Shown: in pieces, positions 7,228 through 16,546 of the stretch
How the letters are laid out: each line of letters opens with the position of its first letter
Position numbering within the stretch: position 1 is the first letter of the stretch
From: Defluviicoccus sp. bin129
GTDB taxonomy: Bacteria > Pseudomonadota > Alphaproteobacteria > MPNO01
Length of the DNA: 64,000 bases
NCBI GenBank assembly: GCA_002239065.1
Contig: MPNO01000009.1
Location: forward strand, 1 to 64,000
Direction of reading: 5' to 3'
The notes under the pieces: model-generated
The model's input: only the letters and a program-made list of their open reading frames with translations
Database searches by the model: none
Told to the model about the DNA's origin: nothing
Position numbers and translations under genes: made by a program

Positions 7228-8904
7228 GGGCTGAAAGGAACGATGTCGGAATACGAGCTGGACTTGCTGCGCCAGCGCGGTCTGGCCACCCGGGACTCCA
7301 AGGCTCAGTGCGGCGAACTGCGGTTCACCCTGCCGCCGGGCTATTGCTGGGGCGAGAGCGGGCGTATCGAGTTCGATCCGGACCAGCGCGTGGCGGGCGC
7401 GATTCGTCTGGTGTTCGAGAAGTTCCGCGAACTCGGCAGCTCGCGCCAGGTGTATCTGTGGTTCCTGGCCGCGGGGTTGAGCCTGCCGGTGGTCCGGCGC
7501 AACGCCGCCGCGCGTCATATCGAGTAGCGGCCGGCCGCCTACCACACGGTGCACCAGATCCTGAAGAGCCCGATCTATGCCGGGGCCTACAGCTTCGGGC
7601 GGACCGCCGGGCGAACCCGGATCGTCGACGGGCGGGCTCGCAAGACCGGCGGTCACAAGCGCCCGATGGCCGACTGGGGGGTGCTGCTGCGCGACAATCA
7701 CGAAGGCTACATCACCTGGGAGTGTTTCGAGGAGAACCAGAGGACGCTGCTGGAGAACGCCCACATGAAGAAGCGCGCCTCGCGCAAGTCGGGCCGGGGC
7801 GGCCGGGCCCTGTTGACCGGTCTGGCGCGCTGCGGGCGCTGCGGCCGCATGATGCGGGTGTTTTACAAGAGCCGGTCGATCATCCCTACCGCTACCAGTG
7901 CCGGGGAGGCTCGAGCGATCCCGGTCTTTGCATTGGGATCGGCGGCTGCGCATCGACCGATCGGTCGCCGCGCGGATCCTGGACGCGGTCTCGCCGCACG
8001 CGGTCGAAGCGGCGCTGCAGGCGGCCGAGCAGGTCGACCGGGCGGCGGTCGAGCGCCGGCGCGCCATCGAGCGCGAGCTTGAGGAGGCCGAATACGAAGC
8101 CTCGCTCGCGGCCCGTCGCTACGAGTTGGTCGATCCCGCCAAGCGGCATGTCGCGCGGGAGTTGGAGGCGCGGTGGAGCACCGCGCTCGATCGTGTCGAG
8201 CAGATCGAGCAACGTCTGGTCGGGCTCGACGCCGAGCGGGCGTCGCGTCCCGCGATCGATCAGGTGGCGCTGATGGATCTGGCGCGCGATCTTGCCGCGG
8301 TGTGGAACGCGCCGACGACCAGCGCGGGGACAAAGCAGCGCCTGACCCGCACCCTGATCGAGGAAGTCGTGATCGACCTCGACGAGGAGGCCAACGAAGC
8401 GATCCTGACGATCCACTGGGTGGGCGGTCGCCACAGCGAGACGCGGGTTCCGCGGAGGAGGGCCGCCCGCTACTCGCCCGACCGCAAGCCCGATCCGGTC
8501 GAGGTCATGCGCAAGCTCGGCGGTCGCCTGCCGGACCGCGAGCTTGCGGTCACGATGAACAGGATGCGATGCAGGTCCGAGGACGGCGGCACCTGGACGA
8601 CGCTGCGGGTCCGCGAGCTCCGGGAACGGCTCTGCATCGCCGAGTTCGATCCGGCCACGGCGGGTCCCGAGACAATCAGCGCGCAAGAGGCGGCGCACCG
8701 GCTCGGGATCTACATCACCTCGGTCCATCGGCTGATCCGAGAGGGCACGTTTCCGGCAACACAGCTCATGCCGTGGGCTCCGTGGCAGATCCCGGTCGAG
8801 GCGCTCGACAGCGAGGCGGTTCGGACAGGCGCGCGGGATGTCGTCGCCCGTCGTCGTGGCAATCCTGAGCGAATACAAGACGTTAGTATACCTCGGCTGC
8901 CGGA
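7228..8904 (+). pseudogene. Serine recombinase, second copy, 5' truncated and broken
   Basis: Strongly similar over its whole length to the intact recombinase upstream, but starting only at LKGTMSEYEL, so the catalytic domain with the nucleophile Ser is absent. A TAG at 7525-7527 replaces the TGG codon of the intact copy. Single-base losses near 7884 and 7950 put the zinc ribbon and the coiled coil in different frames. From 7950 on, the C-terminal part, including the helix-turn-helix, is open. Homology ends near 8900 at a CTGCCGG-AA sequence shared by both copies, which probably marks the element boundary. Confidence 0.9.
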
Positions 8905-9457
8905 ACCGAAGTCCCAGGATGTAGACCGTCCGTTCGTCCGAGGCCGCGCCGATGTTACTGTCCGGTGCCAGCGCCATGCCGACGCGAATGCTCCAGCGCT
9001 TGCGCGCCCGCATGATCGACAGGAACCGGCTGACGTTGAGCGCCACCGGCGCCGGCGGCTTGCCCGCCAGCACCTGCTCGAAATGCCGTCTCGCCAGGCT
9101 GTCCTCGCGCTTCAGGAAGAACGCCCGGCCCAGCTCGAGCCTCACCCGGATAAGCTCCGGGCGCGTCACCAGCATCGAGTGGAACGCGGCGATCGCCTCG
9201 TCAAGAAGAGCCTCGCGCCCGTCCTCGTCGATGCCCGGCGCCTGCAACGCGCCGAGCGCCGCCAGGCCGAACAGGAACAGCGCGTCCGCGTGAACCGTCC
9301 GGCCGCCCACCAGCGGGCGCAGGATGGCGAGAGCCTCTTCGAAGTTTCCCTGCGCGTTCAGCTTGCGCGCCGCCGAGAGGCCCGCCCGGACGGCGGCCGG
9401 ATCTGCCTCCGCCGTCAAGTCCGCAAGATTCCGCGGTGGCCATCCACGATCAATCAC
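8898..9457 (-). pseudogene. SLAM (DUF560) surface-lipoprotein assembly protein, fragment
   Basis: On the minus strand about 180 residues match the N-terminal, periplasmic half of SLAM/DUF560 proteins. They comprise TPR-like helices (AARKLNAQGNFEEALAIL, LELGRAFFLKR), then RARKRWS and LAPDSNIGAASDERTVYI, the last being highly typical of the family just before the beta barrel. After that the frame enters the antisense of the recombinase pseudogene, so the outer-membrane barrel is missing. No signal peptide is visible before about 9457. The gene was apparently cut by insertion of the recombinase element at about 8900. Confidence 0.75.
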
Positions 9458-9587
9458 TCTCCCCGAATCCCGCCAAGCCGGACAGGCGATCCTCAGCGGA
9501 GGGTTACGTCTGATAAGCGATCGCTGCAAGACGAGGCCAAGCGACCGCCACAGCCTGTCGGTTCGGGCGTCACACGCGCCTTCGCAA

Positions 9588-10442
9588 TCACCGGGCGGAG
9601 TAGACGCTGGCAACCTCTCTTTTTACCGCGAGCACGGCCTCGGATTGCGGACCCGGCTTCTCCAGCAGTTGGATTCGGACCTTTCCAAGCGACGGCAACA
9701 CCTTCGGCCGAACGATGGCTCTCAAATCGGCAGGAATTGTTGCTTCCGTCAAGGCGGTGATCGCCATACCGGCACGCACGGTGTCCAGGATGAGCTCGTC
9801 GCTCGCGGTACAAAGTGCTTCGCGCCATGCAATATTCCGAGCTTCGAGCGCTGTAGTCCCGATCTCTCGCAAGAGGCAGGCTTCTGGATGAAAGGCGACA
9901 GGAATCGGCGCGCCCGCCTGAAACTCAAACTCCGAGGCGGCTACCCACTGCAATCTGGGGCGGGACAGCACGGTCGCCGTATTCGCTGCCTCTACCAGAG
10001 CCACGATCGCTATATCCAGTTCTGCCGCCGAGATCATCTCCAGGAGAATTCGACCGGGCCGACAGACCACATCGAGCTCGACACTTGCGTAATGATCCCG
10101 GATGTGCCGCTGGAGCCGGGATACCAGAGCGACGTCGTTACCTTCACCCACTCCCAACCGTACACGTCCAGAAACTTGTCTTGCAGTGGCGCGATCGATC
10201 AGACCGTCATGCAGGTGCACGAGCGCTTGAGCGTTGGGAAGCAGATCACGCCCCGCATCTGTCAGTTTCAGATTGTGGCGCGCCCTCTCGAACAACCGGT
10301 GCCCGAGCAGGTCCTCCAACGCCTGGATGCGCTCCGACATGGTACTCTGGGAGCACCCCAAGCGGTCGGCGGAGGTGGAAAAGCTTTTCTCGGACGCGAC
10401 CGAAAGGAAAGACCGAAATAGCCTAGTGTCAATATCGACCAT
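9588..10442 (-). CDS. LysR-family transcriptional regulator
   Basis: 284 residues. The N-terminal winged helix-turn-helix (residues about 5-64: LFRSFLSVASEKSFSTSADRL, then SQSTMSERIQALE and LFERAR) is canonical LysR. Residues about 90-280 form the effector-binding domain. It reads toward the SLAM fragment, and no divergent gene that it would obviously control is present. An AT-rich promoter region lies directly upstream. The effector is unknown. Confidence 0.9.
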   Translation of the reverse strand: MVDIDTRLFRSFLSVASEKSFSTSADRLGCSQSTMSERIQALEDLLGHRLFERARHNLKLTDAGRDLLPNAQALVHLHDGLIDRATARQVSGRVRLGVGEGNDVALVSRLQRHIRDHYASVELDVVCRPGRILLEMISAAELDIAIVALVEAANTATVLSRPRLQWVAASEFEFQAGAPIPVAFHPEACLLREIGTTALEARNIAWREALCTASDELILDTVRAGMAITALTEATIPADLRAIVRPKVLPSLGKVRIQLLEKPGPQSEAVLAVKREVASVYSAR

Positions 10443-10448
10443 ATTAAT

Positions 10449-10477
10449 TCAATACTCAAACAACAGGTATGTTTCAA
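10449..10477 (-). promoter_or_regulatory. Candidate sigma-70 promoter of the LysR gene
   Basis: On the minus strand TTGAAA (complement of 10472-10477) is followed after exactly 17 bases by TATTGA (complement of 10449-10454). The ATG at 10442 begins only six bases beyond the -10 box, so the transcript would be leaderless or nearly so. This AT-rich patch stands out in GC-rich surroundings. Confidence 0.45.
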
Positions 10478-10688
10478 TATTTGTTTCAGCACCCGTCGCA
10501 ACGATAACGCGGAGATTCGGAAGTCTGAAACGGGCTCGATGTCCCTGCCGGATTCAATCTGCAATTTCCTGGCGGACTTGACCACGAATGAAGCCGCTGG
10601 CGAAGCGGGCTACCCTGCACCCCACCTCGGACGGAAGTAGCGGAGTGGGCACTCGGGATGTCGGCATCCCGTACATGGAGGCGGCGGA

Positions 10689-11843
10689 TCAATCGTTCTC
10701 CAGCCCGATGACGGCTGCGATGGCCTGTCCGACCCTCTCTGCGGAGGCCTCGATCTCCCGGTCACCCAGATGGGCGTAGCGGAGCGTCATGCTGACGTTG
10801 GAATGTCCGAGCAGGCGGGAGACCACCGGCACCGGCACCCCGTTCATCACCGCGTGGCTCGCGTGCGTATGGCGAAGATCGTGAAGCCGGCAGTCCTCGA
10901 TGCCGGCTTCGCGACGCACCCGATACCAGAGCGCAATATCATGGCCACGCGGCCGCGACGGATCGTAAGGCGACGGGAACACGAACGGGCTTCCGGTCCG
11001 GGGCTGTTTTTCCAGGACGCGTCTGGCCTGGCTGTTGAGCGGAACCCTTTTCGGCCCGGTCTTGCTGTCGGCTAACATGAGCATGTTGCCCTGGACTTCG
11101 GCCCAGCGCAGCCGGACGATCTCGCTTCTGCGGCATCCGGTCAGCAAAAGGAGTCGGATGATGTCCGCCTGCTGCCTGGCGCCCTTGCCCATCTGCCCGT
11201 CCAGCACCCGATGAAGCCGGTCGATCTCTTCCCGGGACAGGAAGCGGGAGAGCGGTGTACGTCGGTTGCTCCTAATGCCGCGCGTCGGGTTCTTTTCGAT
11301 GTGGCCGCAGGCGATCGCAAAGTTCATGATTTGTCGGAGCAACTTGAGCGCACAGTTGGCGTTGCCCGGGGCGGTCCGGCTGAACGCGTCGAACCAGCGC
11401 CTGACCTGAGCCGGCGCGATGCGGTCGAGCGGCTTCGCTCCGAATGCCGGCAATATGCGGCTCTTGATCAGAGACCGGATGCTCCTTTTCGTGGAGGTCC
11501 TGTAACGCTCGTAATGCGCCTTTCTCCACTCCCCGGAGACGAATTCCTCCAGAGACGGAACGGAGCGCGCCGGAAGGGCTGGCGCCTCCGGTTCCGGGTC
11601 GGCCTTCCGCGCATGGCATTCCCGGCGGACTTCGTCGACCTTCTTCGTCGACACCGCGCCGAGGGCAACCCTCGCCGGTCGTCCACCACGGTCCAGCAAC
11701 AGGATGTAGCTCCGCCCGCCGGACGGCCGAACCCGGACCCCGAGGCCCGGGACCGCCCTGTCCCAGACCGTGTATTCCCGATCGCGCGGCCGCAGGCGGG
11801 CGATCTTGGCGTCTGTAAGCCGGATGCGTATGTTTTCTGGCAT
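10689..11843 (-). CDS. Tyrosine recombinase / integrase, second of a tandem pair
   Basis: 384 residues with the full catalytic set: Arg238 (TGCRRSE), Lys261 (DSKTG), His321 and Arg324 (HDLRHTH), His347 (GHSN) and the nucleophile Tyr356 (RYAHL). The N-terminus (about 1-65) is a DUF4102-like arm-binding region, and residues about 95-190 form the core-binding domain. It starts three bases after the stop of the neighbouring integrase, so the two are surely co-transcribed. They share architecture but are clearly diverged. Likely acts with its partner in integration or excision of the surrounding element. Confidence 0.9.
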   Translation of the reverse strand: MPENIRIRLTDAKIARLRPRDREYTVWDRAVPGLGVRVRPSGGRSYILLLDRGGRPARVALGAVSTKKVDEVRRECHARKADPEPEAPALPARSVPSLEEFVSGEWRKAHYERYRTSTKRSIRSLIKSRILPAFGAKPLDRIAPAQVRRWFDAFSRTAPGNANCALKLLRQIMNFAIACGHIEKNPTRGIRSNRRTPLSRFLSREEIDRLHRVLDGQMGKGARQQADIIRLLLLTGCRRSEIVRLRWAEVQGNMLMLADSKTGPKRVPLNSQARRVLEKQPRTGSPFVFPSPYDPSRPRGHDIALWYRVRREAGIEDCRLHDLRHTHASHAVMNGVPVPVVSRLLGHSNVSMTLRYAHLGDREIEASAERVGQAIAAVIGLEND

Positions 11844-11846
11844 CGC

Positions 11847-12965
11847 TCAGCTTTCGAGCGCGGCGCCGACGGTCTCGGCTGCGTCCAACACCATCGCGTC
11901 TGCGGGATGGGCGTATTTGAGCGTCGTCTCGGCGCTGCGGTGCCCCAGGAGGCGGCCGATCGCGAGCACGGTCTCGCCCTGCTGCAACGCGAAGCTGGCA
12001 TGGGTATGGCGGAGATCGTGAAGGCGGACATCGTCCAAGTCCGCCTCGGCCCGGAGCTTCCACCAGAAGTAGTCCAGCCAGTAGCCGTCCTGCGGCCGGT
12101 TCGCCCGGCGCGCCGGGAAAATCCAACGTTTCCGTCGCTCCAGCCCGTCGAGAATCTTTCGCGCCGGCCCGGACAGCCAGACCGTGCGGGGGCCGGTCTT
12201 GCTGTCGCGGAGGAACAAGTGTCCGTCGCGGTAGTCCGACCAGCGCAGGGTCAGGATCTCGTTCTTGCGGCAACCGGTCAGCAGGAGAAGGCGAATGGCG
12301 GCCACGTGCAGCGGCCGCCGCGCCGCATGATGCGACAATGCCGCCCCGAGCCGGCGCATCTCCCCGTCCGTCAGGAAACGCTCGCGCCCCTTGCGGCTGT
12401 ATCGCCGGATGCCCCGGCAGGGGTTGGAGCCTTCGGGCCGCAGGCCCATCGCCTCGGCTTCCTTCATGATGACGGATAGCACCGGCATGGACCTGTCCGC
12501 CGCGGCCGGGGTTGCGGCCAGCGAGGCGAACCAGTTGTGGACGTCCCGCCGGTCGATGTCCGCGATCCGGCGTCCCGCGAATCGGGGCAGGATCTGGTTT
12601 CGCAGATAGTCCCGGTTGACTTGGACCGTTCTGGTCTTCCAGACCCGCTCGTAGCGTTGGAACACGGCCCCCGCGACGTCCTCGAAGAGGCATTCCGGAC
12701 GGGGGGTGGGGTCCTCGCCCCGCCGGATGGCGGCAATCATCTCGGCCGCGTGGCGCCGCGCATCGGCGATGCTCATGGCCTCGGCGTCGCCGACGATCTT
12801 CCAGATCCGTTCCCCGCGATGCTGGCAGTGGATGAAGAAGTACTTGGTGCCTGACGGCGACACGCGAACCCCGAAGCCCTTGAGTTTTCCGTCGCGGATG
12901 TCACGGGCTTTCTTGCGGGGCGTCAGGGCCGCGACGCGGGCGTCGGTGAGGGTGACATTGGGCAT
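11847..12965 (-). CDS. Tyrosine recombinase / integrase, first of a tandem pair
   Basis: 372 residues from the ATG at 12965, where the DUF4102-like N-terminus begins; a longer frame upstream has no family match. Catalytic residues are all present: Arg233 (TGCRKNE), Lys256 (DSKTG), His316 and Arg319 (HDLRHTH), His342 (GHRS) and Tyr351 (KYAHP). It is the promoter-proximal gene of a two-gene recombinase operon. Nested palindromes lie 5-65 bases upstream of the start and may be binding sites for one or both enzymes. Confidence 0.9.
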   Translation of the reverse strand: MPNVTLTDARVAALTPRKKARDIRDGKLKGFGVRVSPSGTKYFFIHCQHRGERIWKIVGDAEAMSIADARRHAAEMIAAIRRGEDPTPRPECLFEDVAGAVFQRYERVWKTRTVQVNRDYLRNQILPRFAGRRIADIDRRDVHNWFASLAATPAAADRSMPVLSVIMKEAEAMGLRPEGSNPCRGIRRYSRKGRERFLTDGEMRRLGAALSHHAARRPLHVAAIRLLLLTGCRKNEILTLRWSDYRDGHLFLRDSKTGPRTVWLSGPARKILDGLERRKRWIFPARRANRPQDGYWLDYFWWKLRAEADLDDVRLHDLRHTHASFALQQGETVLAIGRLLGHRSAETTLKYAHPADAMVLDAAETVGAALES

Positions 12966-12969
12966 CGGC

Positions 12970-13030
12970 TTTCTCCCGGTTGCGGTTGCAGCCGGGGAAG
13001 AAAGTGTTGCATTTTCTTCCCCGGGAGAAA
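12970..13030. repeat. Nested palindromes upstream of the tandem integrases
   Basis: A perfect 12-base inverted repeat (CCGGGGAAGAAA at 12992-13003, complement at 13013-13024, 9-base loop) lies inside a second perfect 10-base inverted repeat (TTTCTCCCGG at 12970-12979, complement at 13021-13030). An AT-rich stretch with runs of A and T follows to about 13065. This is the layout expected of an operator or an attachment/arm site for the adjacent recombinases. Confidence 0.7.
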
Positions 13031-13068
13031 AATTCGAGACAAAAAAACTGTTATTTTTCAATGTGTAG

Positions 13069-13146
13069 CACCGCCGGTGCGCGTCTCCGGTGTGGGAGGA
13101 CTCGGTGCGCAGCTTCCAGGAGATCGTGGTGAACAGCCTGAAATGA
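13069..13146 (+). pseudogene. Possible 3' remnant of an unknown gene
   Basis: A frame of 25 codons without a start reads RRCASPVWEDSVRSFQEIV and ends at TGA 13144-13146. It looks like a protein C-terminus rather than random sequence, and it begins exactly where the AT-rich integrase-flanking DNA gives way to GC-rich DNA. It may be the tail of a host gene cut by the integrase-bearing element. The remaining 150 bases to the next gene hold that gene's leader. Confidence 0.3.
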
Positions 13147-13297
13147 AAGCCGGGCGGCAACGCGCAGGACGGTAACGGACGATCGCCCGTTTTCTCGGGA
13201 AACAAGACGCGGAAAGCGCTGTGGGCAAGAACCGGCCGGTCCGGCATTCGCCAAACCGGCAGCCCGGGCCGGCCACAAAAGAGGAGGGAGACCACCG

Positions 13298-14134
13298 ATG
13301 ATATGGAAACTGATCGGAAGCGCGGTCGCGTCCGCGCTGGTCCTGATCGGCGGCGCGGCACAGGCCGGCCCGCTGGAGGACAGGGTCGCGGCGGGCAAGC
13401 CCGTTCGCCTCGGCTTCGCCAACGCCGCGCCATGGGCGCATCCCGGCAAGGACGGCGAACCGCTGGGGTTCGTGAACGTGATCACGATCGCGGTGCTCGA
13501 CAAGATGGGGCACGGGAAAGTCGAACCGGTGCTCACCGACTGGAGCGGGTTGATCCCGAGCCTGGTCGCCGGCCGCGTCGATATCATTACCGGCGGCATG
13601 TACATCCTGAAGGCGCGCTGCAACAACATCGACTTTTCCGAGCCGATCGGGCAGTTCGGCAACGCCTTCATCGTCCCGAAGGGCAACCCGAAGAAGCTGC
13701 AGACCTACGAGGACATCAAGAAAGCCGGCGCCGTCATGGTGGCGCCGACCGGATATGTGATGGTCGAGGAAGCCCGCAAGGTGGGGATCGCGGAAGCCAG
13801 GATCATGAAGGTGCCGGGCACGACCGAGGTCCTGGCCGCGGTGCGGTCGGGACGCGCGGATATCGGGGCGATGACCGCGGTCGAGGCGAACAAGATCGCC
13901 GCGGACGCCGGCGACGTCGACGCCACCGACACCAACGCGCTGCCGAAATGGACGTTCAACTGGGTCGGCATCGGATTCCATCGCGACGACGACAAGTTCC
14001 GCGGCGCCTTCAACGCGGCGATGAAGGGCTATATCGGGTCCGGGACGATGCTCGACGCGGTCGCGCAATACGACTACGTCCCGGCGAACGTCCCGGGCGA
14101 TGTCGCCACCGACTGGATTTGCGCCAACCGCTGA
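13298..14134 (+). CDS. ehuB: ABC transporter substrate-binding protein, EhuB-like
   Basis: 278 residues, signal peptide to about residue 22 (GGAAQA), then a family-3 periplasmic binding fold. The segments VRLGFANAAPWAH, LTDWSGLIPSLVAGRVDIITGGMYI, ARCNNIDFSEPIGQFGNAFIV and GNPKKLQTYEDIK follow the ectoine/hydroxyectoine-binding protein EhuB closely. GAGGAGGGAG upstream is a strong ribosome-binding site. It heads a four-gene operon with two permeases and an ATPase. No ectoine-degradation genes are present, so the ligand could be another small zwitterion or amino acid. Confidence 0.8.
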   Translation: MIWKLIGSAVASALVLIGGAAQAGPLEDRVAAGKPVRLGFANAAPWAHPGKDGEPLGFVNVITIAVLDKMGHGKVEPVLTDWSGLIPSLVAGRVDIITGGMYILKARCNNIDFSEPIGQFGNAFIVPKGNPKKLQTYEDIKKAGAVMVAPTGYVMVEEARKVGIAEARIMKVPGTTEVLAAVRSGRADIGAMTAVEANKIAADAGDVDATDTNALPKWTFNWVGIGFHRDDDKFRGAFNAAMKGYIGSGTMLDAVAQYDYVPANVPGDVATDWICANR

Positions 14135-14238
14135 GACCGGCGCCCGATGGCAGTCTCGCTGGGACCGTCGCGCGGTCGCGCGCGCGGCGGTCCCGGCCCG
14201 CCTCGTAGACCGGGGTCCGGGAAGGACCCGCATCGGTA

Positions 14239-14904
14239 ATGGCATATCTCGATTTCCTGCAAACCCACGGCGACCGGCTGATCGACGGTACCGTCGTCAC
14301 CGTGTTCCAGTTTTTCCTCGCGACCGCCGTTGCCGTAAGCGTGGCCCTCCTGTTCGGGCTGATGCGCCTGTCGCAGAACCTCGCCATACGCAGCGTCGCC
14401 GTCGGCTATATCGAGATCTTTCGCGGCACCTCCCTGCTGGTGCAGCTGTTCTGGATTTTCTTCGTCCTCCCGCTGTTCGGCATCAACCTGGACAAGTTCC
14501 TCGCCGGCTTCCTCGCCGTCGGACTGAACATGGGCGCCTACGGGGCGGAGCTGGTGCGGGGCGCGATCCTGGCCGTTCCGCGGGGCCAGTGGGAGGCTGC
14601 GGTCGCGCTGAACATGCCGCGCTCCAGGCGTATGTGGCGAATCGTCCTGCCCCAGGCCTTCCTGATCATGTTGCCGCCCTGGGGAAACCTGGTGATCGAA
14701 ATCCTCAAGGGGACCGCCCTGGTCGCGCTGATCTCGGTCACCGACCTGATGTTCGAAGTCAGGCAGATCAACATCGCCACGTTCAAGGCGGTCGAGGCCT
14801 TCGGCACCGCGATCCTGGTCTACTACGCGATGGCCCGTCTCTTCGTGACGCCGTGCATGCGCGCCCTGGAGCGGGCGATGGCGCGAAAGACCGGCAAGGC
14901 TTAG
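14239..14904 (+). CDS. ehuC: ABC transporter permease, EhuC-like
   Basis: 221 residues, polar-amino-acid permease family (HisM/GlnP type), about five membrane segments. The cytoplasmic EAA loop is visible as GQWEAAVALNMPRSRRMWRIVLPQA, the coupling site to the ATPase. It lies 104 bases after the binding protein and three bases before the second permease. With the neighbouring permease it would form the membrane heterodimer of the importer. Confidence 0.8.
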   Translation: MAYLDFLQTHGDRLIDGTVVTVFQFFLATAVAVSVALLFGLMRLSQNLAIRSVAVGYIEIFRGTSLLVQLFWIFFVLPLFGINLDKFLAGFLAVGLNMGAYGAELVRGAILAVPRGQWEAAVALNMPRSRRMWRIVLPQAFLIMLPPWGNLVIEILKGTALVALISVTDLMFEVRQINIATFKAVEAFGTAILVYYAMARLFVTPCMRALERAMARKTGKA

Positions 14905-14907
14905 GGC

Positions 14908-15579
14908 ATGATCGAGTGGCAATGGGGGCTGGTCTGGGAGCTGGCGCCGAGATTCGTCGACGCCACCGGGAAAACCCTGTTCGCGGCCGGCGGCGGTTAC
15001 GGGATCGCGGTGGTGCTGGGCCTGGTATTCCTCGCGATGCAGCGCGTGCCGCTTCCCGCGGTGAGGGTGGCGACGCGCGAGTTCGTCGAACTCATCCGCT
15101 CCACGCCCCTGCTCCTGCAGATTTTCTTCGTCTACTACGTGGGACCGCAATTCGGGCTGATCCTGGCCCCCTGGACCGCCGGGCTGATCGCCATCGGGGT
15201 GCATTACGGGGCCTATCTGTCGGAGGTCTACCGCGGCGGCATCGAGAGCGTCCCGAAGGGCCAGTGGGAAGCCGCCAGGGCGATAAACCTGCCCACCGTC
15301 ACAGCCTATCGCCGCATCGTACTGCCGCAGGCGCTGCCCCCGGCGATCGCCGGGATGGGCAACTACCTGGTCGGGATATTCAAGGACACGCCCATGCTGT
15401 CGGTGATCGGCGTCGCCGAACTCATGCACACCGCGACGACGATCGGCGCGGAGAGCTACCGCTATCTGGAGCCCTACACCATGGTGGGTGCGATATTCCT
15501 TGCCATCTCGCTGCCGGCCGCGTTTTGCGTCAACGCGTTCGAGAAATGGGTCCGCAGGAAGCTGGGCATGGCGAAATGA
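14908..15579 (+). CDS. ehuD: ABC transporter permease, EhuD-like
   Basis: 223 residues, second polar-amino-acid permease subunit. Membrane segments are interrupted by the EAA loop (GQWEAARAINLPTVTAYRRIVLPQA). Its stop overlaps the start of the ATPase gene (ATGA), so translation of the two is coupled. The order binding protein, permease, permease, ATPase differs from the ehuABCD order known from Sinorhizobium, but the subunits correspond. Confidence 0.8.
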   Translation: MIEWQWGLVWELAPRFVDATGKTLFAAGGGYGIAVVLGLVFLAMQRVPLPAVRVATREFVELIRSTPLLLQIFFVYYVGPQFGLILAPWTAGLIAIGVHYGAYLSEVYRGGIESVPKGQWEAARAINLPTVTAYRRIVLPQALPPAIAGMGNYLVGIFKDTPMLSVIGVAELMHTATTIGAESYRYLEPYTMVGAIFLAISLPAAFCVNAFEKWVRRKLGMAK

Positions 15580-16394
15580 CCGAGGAGACCGGCCGTTACC
15601 CGCTGCGCCTCGAAGGCGACGGCGTTCCCATGGTGAGGTTCCAGAAGGTGACCAAGAGGTACGGGCCGCTCGTCGTTCTCGACGAGCTGGACCTCGACGT
15701 CGCGCCCGGAGAAATGGTGACGATCATCGGCCCGTCGGGCTCGGGCAAGACGACCGTGCTCCGCATGCTGATGACCCTGGAGACGATCGACGGCGGCGTG
15801 ATCTATGTCGACGGAGAACCGCTGACGCATATGGTACGGAACCAAGGGCTGGTCCCGGCGAATTCCGCCCATACCCGGCGCATGCGAAGCAAGATCGGCA
15901 TGTGTTTCCAGCACTTCAACCTGTTTCCCCACATGACCGCGCTGGGGAACTGCATGGAGGGTCCGGTTCAGGTCCTGAAGCTTTCGCGCAAGGAGGCGGA
16001 GGAGCGTTCGATGGAACTCCTCGAAATGGTCGGGATGGCGGACAAGCGCGACGAGCATCCCTCGCGCCTGTCCGGCGGCCAGCAACAGCGGGTCGCGATC
16101 GCCCGGGCGCTGGCGATGCGGCCCAGGATCATGCTGTTCGACGAGGTGACGTCGGCTCTCGACCCCGAGGTCATCAGCGAAGTCACGAGCGTGATCAGAC
16201 GACTGGTGAGCACGCACAACCTCACCATGCTCATGGTGACCCACCAGATGGGGTTCGCGAGGGAAATTTCCGACCGCGTCTGCTTTTTCTTCAACGGCTC
16301 GATCGAAGAGCAGGGACCGCCGGCCGAATTGTTCGAGGCTCCCGGGCGGGAGCGAACGCGACAGTTCCTGAACGCGGTCCTGGAGGCGAACTGA
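15576..16394 (+). CDS. ehuA: ABC transporter ATP-binding protein, EhuA-like
   Basis: 272 residues. Walker A at residues 52-59 (GPSGSGKT), signature LSGGQQ at 165-170, Walker B LFDE at 187-190, then TSALDPE and the switch His in VTHQM. It belongs to the polar amino acid subfamily (GlnQ/HisP/EhuA). The chosen ATG overlaps the ehuD stop by four bases; about a dozen residues precede the conserved start of the fold. Energises the importer encoded just upstream. Confidence 0.88.
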   Translation: MTEETGRYPLRLEGDGVPMVRFQKVTKRYGPLVVLDELDLDVAPGEMVTIIGPSGSGKTTVLRMLMTLETIDGGVIYVDGEPLTHMVRNQGLVPANSAHTRRMRSKIGMCFQHFNLFPHMTALGNCMEGPVQVLKLSRKEAEERSMELLEMVGMADKRDEHPSRLSGGQQQRVAIARALAMRPRIMLFDEVTSALDPEVISEVTSVIRRLVSTHNLTMLMVTHQMGFAREISDRVCFFFNGSIEEQGPPAELFEAPGRERTRQFLNAVLEAN

Positions 16395-16546
16395 CGCGTG
16401 TTTCGGAACCGGGCGTGCGGTAAATCCCCCCCGGTCGCGAAAGCGGAACGGCCGAGCCGCCATTCGTTCGGCGTCCCACCTCGACCCCGCCGGCTCGCGT
16501 AAGATCGAAGCGTCGCCGCGCGGATCGACATTCGAGGGAGGGGACG

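Noticed and set aside
8905..9760. Continuation of the second recombinase frame past its homologous end
   Set aside because: Beyond about 8904 similarity to the intact recombinase stops and the frame is the antisense of the SLAM fragment and LysR gene, so it is a chance extension.
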